Virus record (IMG/VR): IMGVR_UViG_3300039037_000048
Coordinates: 1-60,069 of that record
Strand: one strand, 5' to 3'
Source: a virus
Length of the DNA: 60,069 bases
Below, piece by piece: positions 24,243-32,107 of the stretch (position 1 is its first letter; every line of letters begins with the position of its first letter). The position numbers were made by a program, and so were the translations under genes. The notes beneath the pieces are model-generated. The model saw nothing but the letters and a program-made list of their open reading frames with translations, was not told the origin of the DNA and searched no databases.

Positions 24243-24410
24243 TCAGTCGTTTGCGCCCCAAACATCGAAACACTCTGGTACATAGTCCTTAACGGTATCT
24301 ACCAGTTCTATTCTAACCTCTGACTCCAGGTGCTTTTGCTTTTGGATCCGAAGGATTAAAGCATCGGCATCTGGACATGCCATCGATGAATACAAAAGTA
24401 ATTCAAACAT
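24243..24410 (-). CDS. Small hypothetical protein (55 aa)
   Basis: Starts MFELLLYSSMACPDADALIL and ends CFDVWGAND. Two cysteines; a predicted helix in the middle. The shape matches a small protein seen in several cyanomyoviruses as far as I recall; function unknown. Confidence 0.65.
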   Translation of the reverse strand: MFELLLYSSMACPDADALILRIQKQKHLESEVRIELVDTVKDYVPECFDVWGAND

Positions 24411-24445
24411 GGGGTGAACGCTCCGTTCCGCGACTTACTTGCGTC

Positions 24446-24646
24446 CTATGTATACAACCCGTCGCATTGACCTTCCACCTTTGTCTTGAGATATCCAATA
24501 ATATTCATCTTCGATCGAAGATCAAGATGAGGATCTAATTGAATCTCCACTCGACGTTGGAGGAACCTTTCACACGACATGTGCCACCCGTAGGGGTTGC
24601 CGTCATCATGATGGGCAAGGGTCAATGCCAGCAGGATGCTGAACAT
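24446..24646 (-). CDS. Small exported-looking protein (66 aa)
   Basis: A short hydrophobic N-terminus (MFSILLALTLAHH) and two cysteines (SCERF, GQCDG). Could be secreted and disulfide-bonded. First gene after a good sigma70 promoter (24665-24694). Confidence 0.68.
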   Translation of the reverse strand: MFSILLALTLAHHDDGNPYGWHMSCERFLQRRVEIQLDPHLDLRSKMNIIGYLKTKVEGQCDGLYT

Positions 24647-24664
24647 AAGATGAACGATTGCTAT

Positions 24665-24694
24665 AGTATAGCATTACTATATATCTTATGTCAA
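24665..24694 (-). promoter_or_regulatory. Early sigma70 promoter of tiny-gene cluster
   Basis: TTGACA, 18 bases, TATACT on the minus strand, about 20 bases before the 66-aa gene. Confidence 0.78.
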
Positions 24695-24715
24695 CTGTAA
24701 CATCCGCTACATTTA

Positions 24716-24979
24716 TTATTTCTTCTCTTTTGGTGCGTTAGGATCCACCCACAGCTTGGGATTTGCTCTGCCTTCAGTCTGTACCATTGTAACAAAGTCT
24801 TTACGATACATGTCCCAGTAGTGATCGAAGATGTCTACTCTCTTACTGGCAGTCACGATATCAAACTTGGTCATACCATCTTGCAAATACTCTACCATGT
24901 ATGCAGTGTATGGTAGAGAACGATCTTGACAAAGTGTGGGGTCACAATCTTTGTGGATGTATTTAATTCCTTTCCCCAT
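24716..24979 (-). CDS. Conserved hypothetical protein
   Basis: An 87-aa protein (MGKGIKYIHKDCDP...) with an aromatic centre; no domain recognised. Its ATG overlaps the TGA of the upstream gene by one base (TGATG), choosing this start over one 66 bases upstream. Confidence 0.7.
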   Translation of the reverse strand: MGKGIKYIHKDCDPTLCQDRSLPYTAYMVEYLQDGMTKFDIVTASKRVDIFDHYWDMYRKDFVTMVQTEGRANPKLWVDPNAPKEKK

Positions 24980-25413
24980 CAGGCGCGACTCCCCCACTGA
25001 ATTTGGGGGAACGCTTGTTCCACACATGCCTTGGTGATCTTCCAACGCTTACCAAGTTTCTTGTCTTTGATCAGAACCAGAACCTCTGCTTCTCCTTCAG
25101 TCAAACCCTCTAGCATTTGGATGAACAGTTCCTCTCGCTTGGACTGCTTAAGGGTGCTGCTACCGCCCTTGAAGAAGAGATAGAGCTTGCGGTACTCTTT
25201 CTCCAGAACTGTGTGCTCCGTCCCTTCAGGGGCATCGTTGGGGGTGTAGGGGACCTCTCCTGGTGGCAACAGACTGACGATGCTCTCGTCAAAGTTTGCA
25301 ATCAGAATCGAGCGAAGTGCATTGGTGTTGTACTCCTTCAGAAGTTTGACCTTCTCTGGTTTTGTCTTCGCGTTGCTCACTTTCTGGAGCACTTCATTGA
25401 TTAACAATTTCAT
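24979..25413 (-). CDS. DUF6433-like cyanophage protein
   Basis: A 144-aa protein with LLKEYNTNALRSILIANFD, VPYTPNDAPEG and EYRKLYLFFKGG, which I recognise as a family found widely in T4-type cyanophages (probably DUF6433), function unknown. ATGA overlap with RNase H, so co-translated with DNA replication genes. Confidence 0.75.
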   Translation of the reverse strand: MKLLINEVLQKVSNAKTKPEKVKLLKEYNTNALRSILIANFDESIVSLLPPGEVPYTPNDAPEGTEHTVLEKEYRKLYLFFKGGSSTLKQSKREELFIQMLEGLTEGEAEVLVLIKDKKLGKRWKITKACVEQAFPQIQWGSRA

Positions 25414-26273
25414 TTATCAAAGGGTGATGAACTACGAAAAAAGAATTCCTGCAACAAATCATTCAGTTGATGTTCCTTGAAGTATTCCAAGGGAACTTTC
25501 TTTCCACTGATATTTATGGAGTTGTATTCATCGAGAATTTTTTCCTCGATCTCTTCTGGAACATAATCAAAGTCAATCAAGTTTTGATTGCGATGATAGT
25601 TTGCCAGTTGCTGTGTGCTAGTACAGAACTCTGCTGGGTCCTGGTTGATCCACTTGGCAACTTTCTTTTGACTGATAGGTTTCTGTCGTACACCAACAAC
25701 AAACGTATCATCATCAGATAGAAAGTTAGGGATACCATCTGACTTGTCCCCACGCATCACATGCTCCTTGATATATTGCCAAGGATCATCATGAGACACA
25801 GGTCTCTTTGTGATTGGATTGTACTGCCTTACTCCTGGGTATTTCTGCAATTGAATGAAATCCTTATCCCCAGATAAAATAAGAATCCTGTCCTTCGGTC
25901 CCTTGTTCTTGCACAATGTAGAGATTACATCATCTGCTTCGGCACCGTGGACTTCTACTACCTTGTAAGGAAAGTATTCTCGAATCTCATCTCTAATTTT
26001 GTTTAGGACTTCAAAGATTGCTGTCCAGTTGTGAGATGATTCTGCTCTTGCTTTCTTTCTACTTGCTTTATAGAAAGGAAAGATGTCCTTACGCCAGTAG
26101 TGTCTGCTATCGTATGCTAAAACAACTTCACCATAGTCTTCGGCGTATTGTTTCTCGTATGAACGGAGACTGGTGAGCACCATATGTCTCACCAGTTTCT
26201 CATTCAATTCACTTTGTTTGATCTGTGCCATCAGGTTACTAATCATAACCTGATTCATATCAATAATAACCAT
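25410..26273 (-). CDS. rnh: RNase H / 5'-3' flap exonuclease
   Basis: A 287-aa protein of the T4 RNase H (FEN-1-like) family: MVIIDMNQVM, VVLAYDSRHYWRKDIFPFYKASRK, EADDVIS and SGDKDFIQLQ supply the acidic two-metal site and the basic bridge. It removes RNA primers from lagging-strand fragments behind gp43. Confidence 0.88.
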   Translation of the reverse strand: MVIIDMNQVMISNLMAQIKQSELNEKLVRHMVLTSLRSYEKQYAEDYGEVVLAYDSRHYWRKDIFPFYKASRKKARAESSHNWTAIFEVLNKIRDEIREYFPYKVVEVHGAEADDVISTLCKNKGPKDRILILSGDKDFIQLQKYPGVRQYNPITKRPVSHDDPWQYIKEHVMRGDKSDGIPNFLSDDDTFVVGVRQKPISQKKVAKWINQDPAEFCTSTQQLANYHRNQNLIDFDYVPEEIEEKILDEYNSINISGKKVPLEYFKEHQLNDLLQEFFFRSSSPFDK

Positions 26274-26493
26274 CCTCGTCGGAATCCTCCTCGTCTACGA
26301 AACGTACTGATAAGAGTTCTTCGTTGACGACCATACCTTCATCATCATACATTTCTGGATGTTGTGGAAGATTTGATCGTGTATTCATGTAAGCATAAAG
26401 AAAATCGTTTGCTGTCCATCCGATTAGACCGCCGACAATTCCAAACAGAAACATTAGGATTGTCGAAAAGGTTAGGATTACTGCAGTCGTCAT
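26260..26493 (-). CDS. Single-span membrane protein
   Basis: A 77-aa protein: N-terminal hydrophobic helix (about residues 4-28) then an acidic tail (EEDSDEDGYY). AGGAG lies 8 bases before this ATG. Overlaps RNase H by 14 bases. Function unknown. Confidence 0.7.
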   Translation of the reverse strand: MTTAVILTFSTILMFLFGIVGGLIGWTANDFLYAYMNTRSNLPQHPEMYDDEGMVVNEELLSVRFVDEEDSDEDGYY

Positions 26494-26506
26494 GGCTCTT
26501 CTCCTG

Positions 26507-26677
26507 TTAGGTAGTGCTCTCCTCCCTCCAGGTAAATTCAATCTTAAATTGAAATACTTTTTTTAGGAGAGCTAAACTGTGATTGATCTTGATTCCCCGC
26601 TCACTCGGCGGCGGGGGTGCTTTCGCCCTCCTACGAAGCATTAACTCCACACCTTTATTTATCTGGAGATCATCCAT
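26507..26677 (-). CDS. Small basic protein
   Basis: A 56-aa protein beginning MDDLQINKGVELMLRRR, with a Pro run and an aromatic C-terminus (VFQFKIEFTWRE). It overlaps the glutaredoxin stop by 8 bases. No domain recognised. Confidence 0.6.
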   Translation of the reverse strand: MDDLQINKGVELMLRRRAKAPPPPSERGIKINHSLALLKKVFQFKIEFTWREESTT

Positions 26678-26927
26678 TTTTCTTACGAGGGATAACAACA
26701 CCATGATCTAGTAGATACTTTGCTGTTTGGGCAAGACCTCCAACTGGTTCACCATCTATAATAACATACGGATACCCTTTTGCCAAGGGGTACTGCTTGA
26801 TCATGGTGTCCCTCGGGATGTCCTGCCCAACCACATAAGAACTGTACTCTAGGTTAGCACGTTTCATTAGGATCTTTACCTTGTCACAGTAAGTGCAACC
26901 AGGAATAGTATAGATGTCGATTTTCAT
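26670..26927 (-). CDS. Glutaredoxin
   Basis: An 85-aa protein with redox motif C11-T-Y-C14, cis-Pro segment GYPYVIIDGEPVGG and the usual C-terminal helix. It can supply electrons to the phage ribonucleotide reductase or reduce glutathionylated proteins. ATGA overlap with the oxygenase gene. Confidence 0.88.
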   Translation of the reverse strand: MKIDIYTIPGCTYCDKVKILMKRANLEYSSYVVGQDIPRDTMIKQYPLAKGYPYVIIDGEPVGGLAQTAKYLLDHGVVIPRKKNG

Positions 26928-27508
26928 TGAGGATTTTTAATTTTGAGATTGAATGAAATTGAGTAGCGTTCTTCTTCACTTTCATTTGGTTTCACCATGT
27001 GCAGAAGATGAGAGGGGAACATAACTAGTCTACCCTTCTCTGGTTGAATGAAGTGTACATTACTTCCATACCCATAGGTCTGATGCTCATGTGGGGATCG
27101 GAATACCAGGTCACCAGAATCTTCAGGAGCTTCAATCCATACCACACCAGAATAAAAACAATGAGGATGTGTATGAGTCACGTTCCAGTTTCCTGGTCCA
27201 TTTATATTGAACCACATGTTGTCAAGTTCCAATGATGTATTAGGAAACCCGTTGTGATAAAACTGTTCAGCAATCTCATCAGCACATGGTTTAATCATCT
27301 CCCAGAGTCTAGTGGCAAGAGGAATGAAGTCAATGTCCTGGTGAATGTCAGACACAGACTGATACCCACCCATGTTACTCACAGTTTCGGATGGATACTT
27401 GTCTCTATACTTCCGAAAGTATTCCATGAAGTCAGTGTTGTCAAACTCATCATCATATGCAGAAAGAATGTAGAGTGGGAACAACTCCATGGTATTGTAA
27501 TCAATCAT
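26924..27508 (-). CDS. 2OG-Fe(II) oxygenase family protein
   Basis: A 194-aa protein. Metal site THTHPH (H112, H114, H116), then CFYSGVVWI and a distal LLHMVKPN (H170) with EERYSISFNL after it. The layout matches the small phage/cyanobacterial oxygenase family with the HxHxH-type motif rather than the subtype at 0.4 kb. Substrate unknown. Starts in an ATGA overlap with the upstream 76-aa gene. Confidence 0.82.
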   Translation of the reverse strand: MIDYNTMELFPLYILSAYDDEFDNTDFMEYFRKYRDKYPSETVSNMGGYQSVSDIHQDIDFIPLATRLWEMIKPCADEIAEQFYHNGFPNTSLELDNMWFNINGPGNWNVTHTHPHCFYSGVVWIEAPEDSGDLVFRSPHEHQTYGYGSNVHFIQPEKGRLVMFPSHLLHMVKPNESEEERYSISFNLKIKNPQ

Positions 27509-27735
27509 GCAAAACCTCCCTTGCTTTTCTTCTTCGGTTTAACATCAACCACTTCCATATGTGATAGGAACTGACCAGGAGACTGGAACCATCGTGCGTG
27601 TGCTACCTGCCAGTCATCATAGATTTCTGTCTGACCATTGGTGAACACAATCCTATAGCGATGCCTATCGTATGGTTTGTCACAGGTCTGCGTGAAGTAT
27701 CTAGGATCGTTTGGTTTGATCAGATCGTAAGACAT
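27505..27735 (-). CDS. Conserved hypothetical protein
   Basis: A 76-aa basic protein with RHRYRIVFTNGQTEIYDDW, a likely beta-sheet core, and a Lys-rich tail. No recognised family. It starts directly after the psbD terminator, without a visible promoter of its own. Confidence 0.7.
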   Translation of the reverse strand: MSYDLIKPNDPRYFTQTCDKPYDRHRYRIVFTNGQTEIYDDWQVAHARWFQSPGQFLSHMEVVDVKPKKKSKGGFA

Positions 27736-27736
27736 T

Positions 27737-27759
27737 AAAAAAGGGGTCCGAAGACCCCT
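27737..27759 (-). terminator. Intrinsic terminator after psbD
   Basis: AGGGGTC/GACCCCT 7-bp stem with TTCG tetraloop and six T on the minus strand. The same hairpin is used at 31530-31552. Confidence 0.88.
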
Positions 27760-27765
27760 AGTATA

Positions 27766-28821
27766 TCACAGAGCATTGCCTCTTGGCAACACCTCTTCGG
27801 GAAATACAAACTGCTCATGCGGTTGATCCACTGGTGCCATCCAGGCACGTAGACCTTCGTTCAGCAGAATGTTCTTGGTGTAGAACGTCTCGAACTCGGG
27901 ATCTTCCGATGCTCTGATCTCTTGACTTACGAAATCATAAGCCCGAAGATTAAGAGCAAGACCAATAATGCCGATGCTACTTGTCCAAAGACCCATAACA
28001 GGAACAAAAAGCATAAAAAAGTGCAACCACCTCTTATTAGAAAAGGCAATGCCGAAGATCTGACTCCAGAAGCGGTTCGCTGTAACCATTGAATAAGTTT
28101 CTTCTTCTTGAGTCGAATCGAATGCCTTGAAAGTATTTGCTTGTTCGCCATCTTGGTAGAGTGTGTTCTCAACAGTGACACCATGGATTGCAGACAGTAA
28201 TGCTCCCCCTAGTATACCAGCAACACCCATCATATGGAAGGGGTTCAATGTCCAGTTGTGGAATCCCTGAAGGAAGAGGAGGAATCGGAAGATTGCTGCG
28301 ACCCCAAAAGATGGAGCGAAAAACCAACTCGATTGACCCAGAGGGTAGATGAGAAAGACACTAACGAAGACAGCAATAGGACCAGAGAAAGCAATCGCAT
28401 TGTACGGACGGATGCCAATTAACCTAGCAAGTTCAAACTGTCGAAGCATGAAACCAATGAGAGCAAAGGCTCCGTGGAGCGCCACAAAATTCCAGAGTCC
28501 CCCAAGCTGGAGCCAGCGTTGGAAATCGCCTTGAGATTCAGGACCCCAAAGTAGAAGAAGAGAATGACCCATAACATCAGCAGGCGTTGACACAGCCGCT
28601 GTAAGGAAGTTAGCACCCTCCAGGTAACTACTTGCAAGTCCGTGGGTGTACCAGCTTGTGACAAACGTAGTGCCAGTAAGCCAGCCACCAATTGCAAGAT
28701 AAGCAGTGGGAAAAAGAAGTAATCCAGACCAACCCACAAAGACAAAGCGATCCCGTTTAAGCCAGTCATCAAGGATGTCAAACCATTCCCTCCTTGGTTG
28801 TTGTAATGTTGATGTTACCAT
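27766..28821 (-). CDS. psbD: Photosystem II D2 protein
   Basis: A 351-aa, five-helix protein, full length and uninterrupted. Key parts: [10 protein letters not shown] start, Tyr159 in LIYPLGQSS (equivalent to Tyr D), [12 protein letters not shown] with the chlorophyll and iron/quinone His ligands, and [15 protein letters not shown]. With D1 it forms the reaction-centre core; phage copies replace damaged host protein so photophosphorylation continues during infection. It lies downstream of psbA, separated by a terminator. Confidence 0.96.
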   Translation of the reverse strand: MVTSTLQQPRREWFDILDDWLKRDRFVFVGWSGLLLFPTAYLAIGGWLTGTTFVTSWYTHGLASSYLEGANFLTAAVSTPADVMGHSLLLLWGPESQGDFQRWLQLGGLWNFVALHGAFALIGFMLRQFELARLIGIRPYNAIAFSGPIAVFVSVFLIYPLGQSSWFFAPSFGVAAIFRFLLFLQGFHNWTLNPFHMMGVAGILGGALLSAIHGVTVENTLYQDGEQANTFKAFDSTQEEETYSMVTANRFWSQIFGIAFSNKRWLHFFMLFVPVMGLWTSSIGIIGLALNLRAYDFVSQEIRASEDPEFETFYTKNILLNEGLRAWMAPVDQPHEQFVFPEEVLPRGNAL

Positions 28822-28841
28822 TTATTTAACCTATGAAGACT

Positions 28842-28865
28842 AAAAAAGGGGGTCGGATGACCCCC
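28842..28865 (-). terminator. Intrinsic terminator between psbA and psbD
   Basis: GGGGGTC/GACCCCC 7-bp stem, 4-nt loop, six T on the minus strand. Only 20 bases separate it from the psbD ATG, so psbD expression may rely on read-through. Confidence 0.87.
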
Positions 28866-28887
28866 AATGTGTGTGTATACTAACCGA

Positions 28888-29967
28888 TCAACCAACAGTA
28901 GGTGCGGTGAGTGCAACAGGAGTAGACTCTGCAGCAGCAAGATCGAGAGGGAAGTTGTGAGCGTTACGCTCATGCATGACTTCCATACCCAGACCTGCAC
29001 GGTTCAGAACGTCTGCCCAGGTGTTCACAACACGACCTTGACTTTCAACAATGGATTGATTGAAGTTAAATCCGTTGAGGTTGAATGCCATGGTGCTGAC
29101 GCCGAGGGCGGTAAACCAGATGCCCACAACTGGCCATGCTGCGAGGAAGAAATGCAGCGAGCGAGAATTGTTGAAAGAAGCATACTGGAAGATCAGACGA
29201 CCGAAGTAACCGTGTGCAGCAACGATGTTGTAGGTTTCTTCTTCTTGACCGAACTTGTAACCATAGTTTTGCGATTCGGTTTCAGTAGTTTCACGGACCA
29301 GCGAAGAAGTAACCAGACTTCCATGCATAGCAGAGAAAAGAGATCCACCGAATACCCCAGCAACACCGAGCATGTGGAACGGATGCATAAGGATGTTGTG
29401 CTCTGCTTGGAACACAAGCATATAGTTAAAAGTACCAGAGATACCAAGAGGCATAGCATCGGAGAAAGATCCTTGACCGAAAGGATAGACGAGGAATACA
29501 GCAGATGCTGCAGCGACTGGAGCAGAATATGCTACGCAGATCCAGGGGCGCATACCCAGGCGGTAAGAGAGTTCCCACTCACGACCCATGTAAGCATAGA
29601 TGCCAATCAGGAAGTGGAAGATAACCAGTTGGAAGGGACCACCGTTGTACAGCCACTCGTCGAGAGATGCTGCTTCCCAGATGGGATAGAAGTGAAGACC
29701 AATAGCATTGGACGAGGGAACGACAGCACCAGAGATGATGTTGTTACCATAGAGAAGAGAACCAGCGACTGGTTCGCGGATGCCATCGATGTCCACAGGA
29801 GGAGCAGCGATAAAGGCGACGATGAAGCAGATGGTTGCAGCCAGCAGGGTGGGGATCATCAGGACACCAAACCAACCGACATACAGACGGTTGTTGGTAG
29901 AGGTGACCCATTCGCAGAAGGATTCCCAAGTGCTGACCGAACCTTTACGTGAAAGAGTTGCAGTCAT
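28888..29967 (-). CDS. psbA: Photosystem II D1 protein
   Basis: A 359-aa, full-length D1 without intron. TyrZ161, Asp170, His190 and His198 are present; residue 130 is Glu, as in the high-light D1 form of cyanobacteria. A QEEETYN stretch lies between helices D and E. The C-terminus ([12 protein letters not shown]...) retains the processing site after Ala344. Phage D1 is made during infection to keep photosystem II repaired and supplying energy. Expressed from a consensus sigma70 promoter that overlaps a late motif, with a structured leader. Confidence 0.97.
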   Translation of the reverse strand: MTATLSRKGSVSTWESFCEWVTSTNNRLYVGWFGVLMIPTLLAATICFIVAFIAAPPVDIDGIREPVAGSLLYGNNIISGAVVPSSNAIGLHFYPIWEAASLDEWLYNGGPFQLVIFHFLIGIYAYMGREWELSYRLGMRPWICVAYSAPVAAASAVFLVYPFGQGSFSDAMPLGISGTFNYMLVFQAEHNILMHPFHMLGVAGVFGGSLFSAMHGSLVTSSLVRETTETESQNYGYKFGQEEETYNIVAAHGYFGRLIFQYASFNNSRSLHFFLAAWPVVGIWFTALGVSTMAFNLNGFNFNQSIVESQGRVVNTWADVLNRAGLGMEVMHERNAHNFPLDLAAAESTPVALTAPTVG

Positions 29968-29995
29968 AATAGTGCGTTTTGAACGTTAGTTATGC

Positions 29996-30036
29996 AAACA
30001 ATGTAACGACTCCTTAAAGGTCCTTTACATTTGTTT
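29996..30036 (-). promoter_or_regulatory. Stem-loop in psbA mRNA leader
   Basis: AAACAATGTAA pairs with TTACATTTGTTT (11 bp, one bulge) around an 18-nt loop holding an AAGGAG sequence that is too far (over 40 nt) from the ATG to be its binding site. Position and shape suggest a regulatory RNA, perhaps the PhotoRC-II type described upstream of cyanophage psbA; that match is from memory. Confidence 0.5.
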
Positions 30037-30039
30037 ACC

Positions 30040-30073
30040 TATTTATTATAGCGTAGGGTCGGTTTTCCGTCAA
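30040..30073 (-). promoter_or_regulatory. psbA: psbA promoter: sigma70 site fused to a late motif
   Basis: TTGACG, 17 bases, TATAAT (30045-30073); the -10 runs into TAATAAATA (30040-30048), which resembles the late motif. The gene could therefore be transcribed both early and late. Confidence 0.75.
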
Positions 30074-30100
30074 GCCTTTAAAGTAGAGTATTAATACTCA

Positions 30101-30226
30101 TTAGATAGGGTTGGTGGCGGGGATCATCATGCCCCCACCGTGGTCATCGTCATCGTCGATGCTACCACCCGTCAGGACAGCAGCAAAGATGAACCCTGCA
30201 AACATCGACAGTGCGAGGACTAACAT
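30101..30226 (-). CDS. Small membrane protein after hli (41 aa)
   Basis: One hydrophobic helix (MLVLALSMFAGFIFAAVL) then an acidic DDDDDH stretch and a GGGMMIP end. Its ATG overlaps the hli TGA by one base. It probably partners or follows Hli in the membrane; no known family. Confidence 0.7.
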   Translation of the reverse strand: MLVLALSMFAGFIFAAVLTGGSIDDDDDHGGGMMIPATNPI

Positions 30227-30345
30227 CACCATACTCCTGGGATGATCTGTCCAGTGGTCAGGTAAGAACCTACTGCTGCAACGAAACCAACCATTGCTGC
30301 ACGAGCGTTCAGAATTTCTGCTTCAGGTGTGAATCCAAATTTCAT
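30226..30345 (-). CDS. hli: High-light-inducible protein (Hli), 39 aa
   Basis: A one-helix protein with the Hli core AEILNARAAMVGFVAAVG and the TTGQIIPGVW end. Hli proteins bind chlorophyll and protect photosystem II or chlorophyll precursors under light stress. Overlaps the upstream 49-aa gene by 4 bases (ATGA). GGAGA lies about 8 bases upstream. Confidence 0.9.
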   Translation of the reverse strand: MKFGFTPEAEILNARAAMVGFVAAVGSYLTTGQIIPGVW

Positions 30346-30491
30346 TTTTTGTTCTCCAAAGTTTTGTTTGTGATAATAATCTTCTCTCCATCATGAGAGA
30401 ATTGTAGTTCGTCGTCTGGATGCCACAGAAGTTCTTCGTATAAATCGTCGAGCTTCTGAATGTCTTCCCAGAGTGCATTCGGATTAGGCAT
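30342..30491 (-). CDS. Small acidic protein (49 aa)
   Basis: Starts MPNPNALWEDIQKLDDLYEE; helical then beta (FSHDGEKIIITN). No recognised family. Sits between thioredoxin (8-base overlap) and hli (ATGA overlap), so it is coupled to both. Confidence 0.7.
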   Translation of the reverse strand: MPNPNALWEDIQKLDDLYEELLWHPDDELQFSHDGEKIIITNKTLENKK

Positions 30492-30774
30492 ATTGATTCA
30501 ACAAGGATCTAATGTTTTGTGTGATCTCCATACCTCCTGTTTTCTTTTCAAGCAACGTACCATTAGGTGATGCAATAACGAGAACAGGCGTAGCAGTTAC
30601 ACCATATAATTTAGCAATGTCGAGATTCTCTTGTGGAATTGGTTCATCACTAAAGTCTTCTAACTGAACCTCTTCAATTAGATCAAGGCGATCATCTTTG
30701 ATAGCATTCAAGTATCGCTTTACCAACCCACAAGGACCACACGAATCCTTGGTGAACATATAAAACTGGTTCAT
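30484..30774 (-). CDS. Thioredoxin
   Basis: A 96-aa thioredoxin with active site C12-G-P-C15, cis-Pro in VTATPVLVIA, and GG before the last helix. Candidate reductant for ribonucleotide reductase, and one of four thioredoxin-fold genes in the window. Confidence 0.85.
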   Translation of the reverse strand: MNQFYMFTKDSCGPCGLVKRYLNAIKDDRLDLIEEVQLEDFSDEPIPQENLDIAKLYGVTATPVLVIASPNGTLLEKKTGGMEITQNIRSLLNQYA

Positions 30775-30779
30775 GTATA

Positions 30780-30983
30780 TCAGAAGATACCAAAGAATAG
30801 TTTACCAGTAATCGCGTAAGAAATCAAGCCCGAAACGATTCCTCCCATTGCCCAACGTCCATTGTACATCTCCTTGTATTGCATAGGAGAGAACAGACCC
30901 TTGCGATTGTAGTCTTCGACTACCATCTGGGGTTCTCTAGCAAAGAGATTGTTTTGTCCGTATTCGTTTGTTGTTACGGTCAT
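30780..30983 (-). CDS. hli: High-light-inducible protein (Hli), 67 aa
   Basis: The C-terminal half holds the one-helix Hli domain (MYNGRWAMGGIVSGLISYAITG), with NGRWAM supplying the chlorophyll-binding Glu/Asn-Arg type motif. The N-terminal 35 residues are soluble. First gene of the unit driven by the promoter at 31010-31038. Confidence 0.88.
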   Translation of the reverse strand: MTVTTNEYGQNNLFAREPQMVVEDYNRKGLFSPMQYKEMYNGRWAMGGIVSGLISYAITGKLFFGIF

Positions 30984-31009
30984 TGTACTTATGTAAAGAA
31001 CTGTTACAT

Positions 31010-31046
31010 AGTATATAGCAAAAAAAGAGGGGCGTCAAGCCCCTCT
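31010..31046 (-). promoter_or_regulatory. Fused terminator-promoter upstream of hli/thioredoxin
   Basis: Terminator: AGAGGGGC/GCCCCTCT with loop TTGAC and seven T (31020-31046). The loop plus one stem base is a -35 box, TTGACG, 17 bases from TATACT (31010-31015). One element ends the upstream unit and starts the hli unit. Confidence 0.83.
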
Positions 31047-31053
31047 CTGATAA

Positions 31054-31410
31054 TTATTTCTGATCGATGACATTTTGTTTTCTTGCTTGACGGGACAACC
31101 AGAAGGCGATACCGATCAAAGCGAAGTAGAACAGGGTGTCATCTATCATGACTAGGAAGAACACAACTGAACCACCAATCTTATACATGGGAGGGATGGG
31201 GATCAGTTCTACCAGACGACGCACCTGCTTTTCAAATACAAAGAAGTATAGTAATGCAAGTGCAGTCATCACATACTCACTATAGGGTACAACGAAGTAC
31301 AGTGAGATGATAATAAAGATTGGAAAGTAGTGTCGTTCAGGGACCTTACTCAAGGTCGTAACACTTGCTCTCCAAAAATTCTTGATTAGTTTTGAGAAAC
31401 GCTGTGACAT
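31054..31410 (-). CDS. Membrane protein, unknown
   Basis: A 118-aa protein with three hydrophobic stretches (about 28-58, 78-92, 93-105) and basic ends. No family recognised. Overlaps the upstream 60-aa gene by 65 bases in another frame. Confidence 0.68.
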   Translation of the reverse strand: MSQRFSKLIKNFWRASVTTLSKVPERHYFPIFIIISLYFVVPYSEYVMTALALLYFFVFEKQVRRLVELIPIPPMYKIGGSVVFFLVMIDDTLFYFALIGIAFWLSRQARKQNVIDQK

Positions 31411-31528
31411 AACTATCTACATCTTGTTCCATAGTATGGTGTGCATGTGTATGCAGTGACTGTATGACTCCCAAAGATCCACAGATCAGTAGGTTCATCA
31501 CCGTGAGGGGGTGGAGAAGGTAGCGCAT
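31346..31528 (-). CDS. Small hypothetical protein (60 aa)
   Basis: A hydrophobic N-terminus (MRYLLHPLTVMNLLICGSLG), His-rich middle (HTHAHHT) and acidic end. Possibly exported or membrane-anchored and metal-binding. The ATG follows the terminator T run immediately, without a clear ribosome binding site; Met11 is an alternative. Confidence 0.55.
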   Translation of the reverse strand: MRYLLHPLTVMNLLICGSLGVIQSLHTHAHHTMEQDVDSYVTAFLKTNQEFLESKCYDLE

Positions 31529-31529
31529 T

Positions 31530-31552
31530 AAAAAAGGGGTCCGAAGACCCCT
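31530..31552 (-). terminator. Intrinsic terminator
   Basis: AGGGGTC/GACCCCT stem with TTCG loop and T run, the same as the hairpin after psbD; closes the exported barrel-like gene. Confidence 0.85.
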
Positions 31553-31571
31553 GTATTATAGCAGGTTTGGA

Positions 31572-31946
31572 TCAGAAGGACCAGGTAGCACCCAGTTTTG
31601 TTCCGTAACCACGATCAATGTCATCGTCGCCAGATCCCACGAAGGAGACCTCACCATATACGGAGAGAGACTCGGTGGCGGCGATGGATGCACCAGCCTT
31701 ACCAGAAGGAACGGTGTCAGCAGCAGCGCCATCAGGATTGACGTAGCTAGCTCCACCTTGGACGTACCAGTCAACCAGACCAGTGGATCCAGAGTAGCCT
31801 ACGTGAGCGTCTGTCGTGGTTCCAGTGTAGTCCGAGCCAGTGAAACCAGAGTTTGCCTCTACGTTAACGTAGGGTCCTGCCAGGGCAGCACCAGGAGCAG
31901 CGAAAGCGACGGCTGCAGCGGCAGCAGCGAAAGCAGTTTTGATCAT
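31572..31946 (-). CDS. Exported small outer-membrane-barrel-like protein
   Basis: A 124-aa protein with a clear signal peptide (Ala-rich, cleavage near ALA-GPY at residue 23). The mature part is Gly/Ser/Asp-rich with alternating aromatic residues, and it ends in GTKLGATWSF, the terminal aromatic signal of outer-membrane beta barrels. Possibly alters the host surface during infection. Isolated between a good promoter and a terminator, so expressed alone and probably early. Confidence 0.7.
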   Translation of the reverse strand: MIKTAFAAAAAAVAFAAPGAALAGPYVNVEANSGFTGSDYTGTTTDAHVGYSGSTGLVDWYVQGGASYVNPDGAAADTVPSGKAGASIAATESLSVYGEVSFVGSGDDDIDRGYGTKLGATWSF

Positions 31947-31977
31947 GTTTGTTTTCCTAAATTTGTTGGACAGTAGG

Positions 31978-32007
31978 TATATAGCACAGAAAAGTTACAA
32001 AAGTCAA
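31978..32007 (-). promoter_or_regulatory. sigma70 promoter of the exported protein gene
   Basis: TTGACT, 18 bases, TATATA on the minus strand, about 32 bases before the ATG. Confidence 0.7.
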
Positions 32008-32035
32008 CACCCTTGTGACACTTTTTCTGCACCAG

Positions 32036-32107
32036 AGCGGATGATCGGAATCGAACCGACGACATCTAACTTGGAAGGATAGCGTTCTACCGCTGAACTA
32101 CATCCGC
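32036..32107 (-). tRNA. tRNA-Gly (UCC)
   Basis: 72-nt cloverleaf, acceptor GCGGATG/CATCCGC, anticodon TCC in loop CTTCCAA, T loop TTCGATT. Upstream lies a structured 200-base non-coding stretch. Confidence 0.95.

Noticed and set aside
28867-29952. 361-codon open frame antisense to psbA
   Set aside because: It mirrors psbA on the other strand and arises from the codon bias of the highly conserved D1 gene; no promoter, ribosome binding site or recognisable protein sequence.
31555-31560. TATAAT box before the terminator at 31.5 kb
   Set aside because: There is no -35 box at a usable distance, and it lies upstream of a strong terminator.
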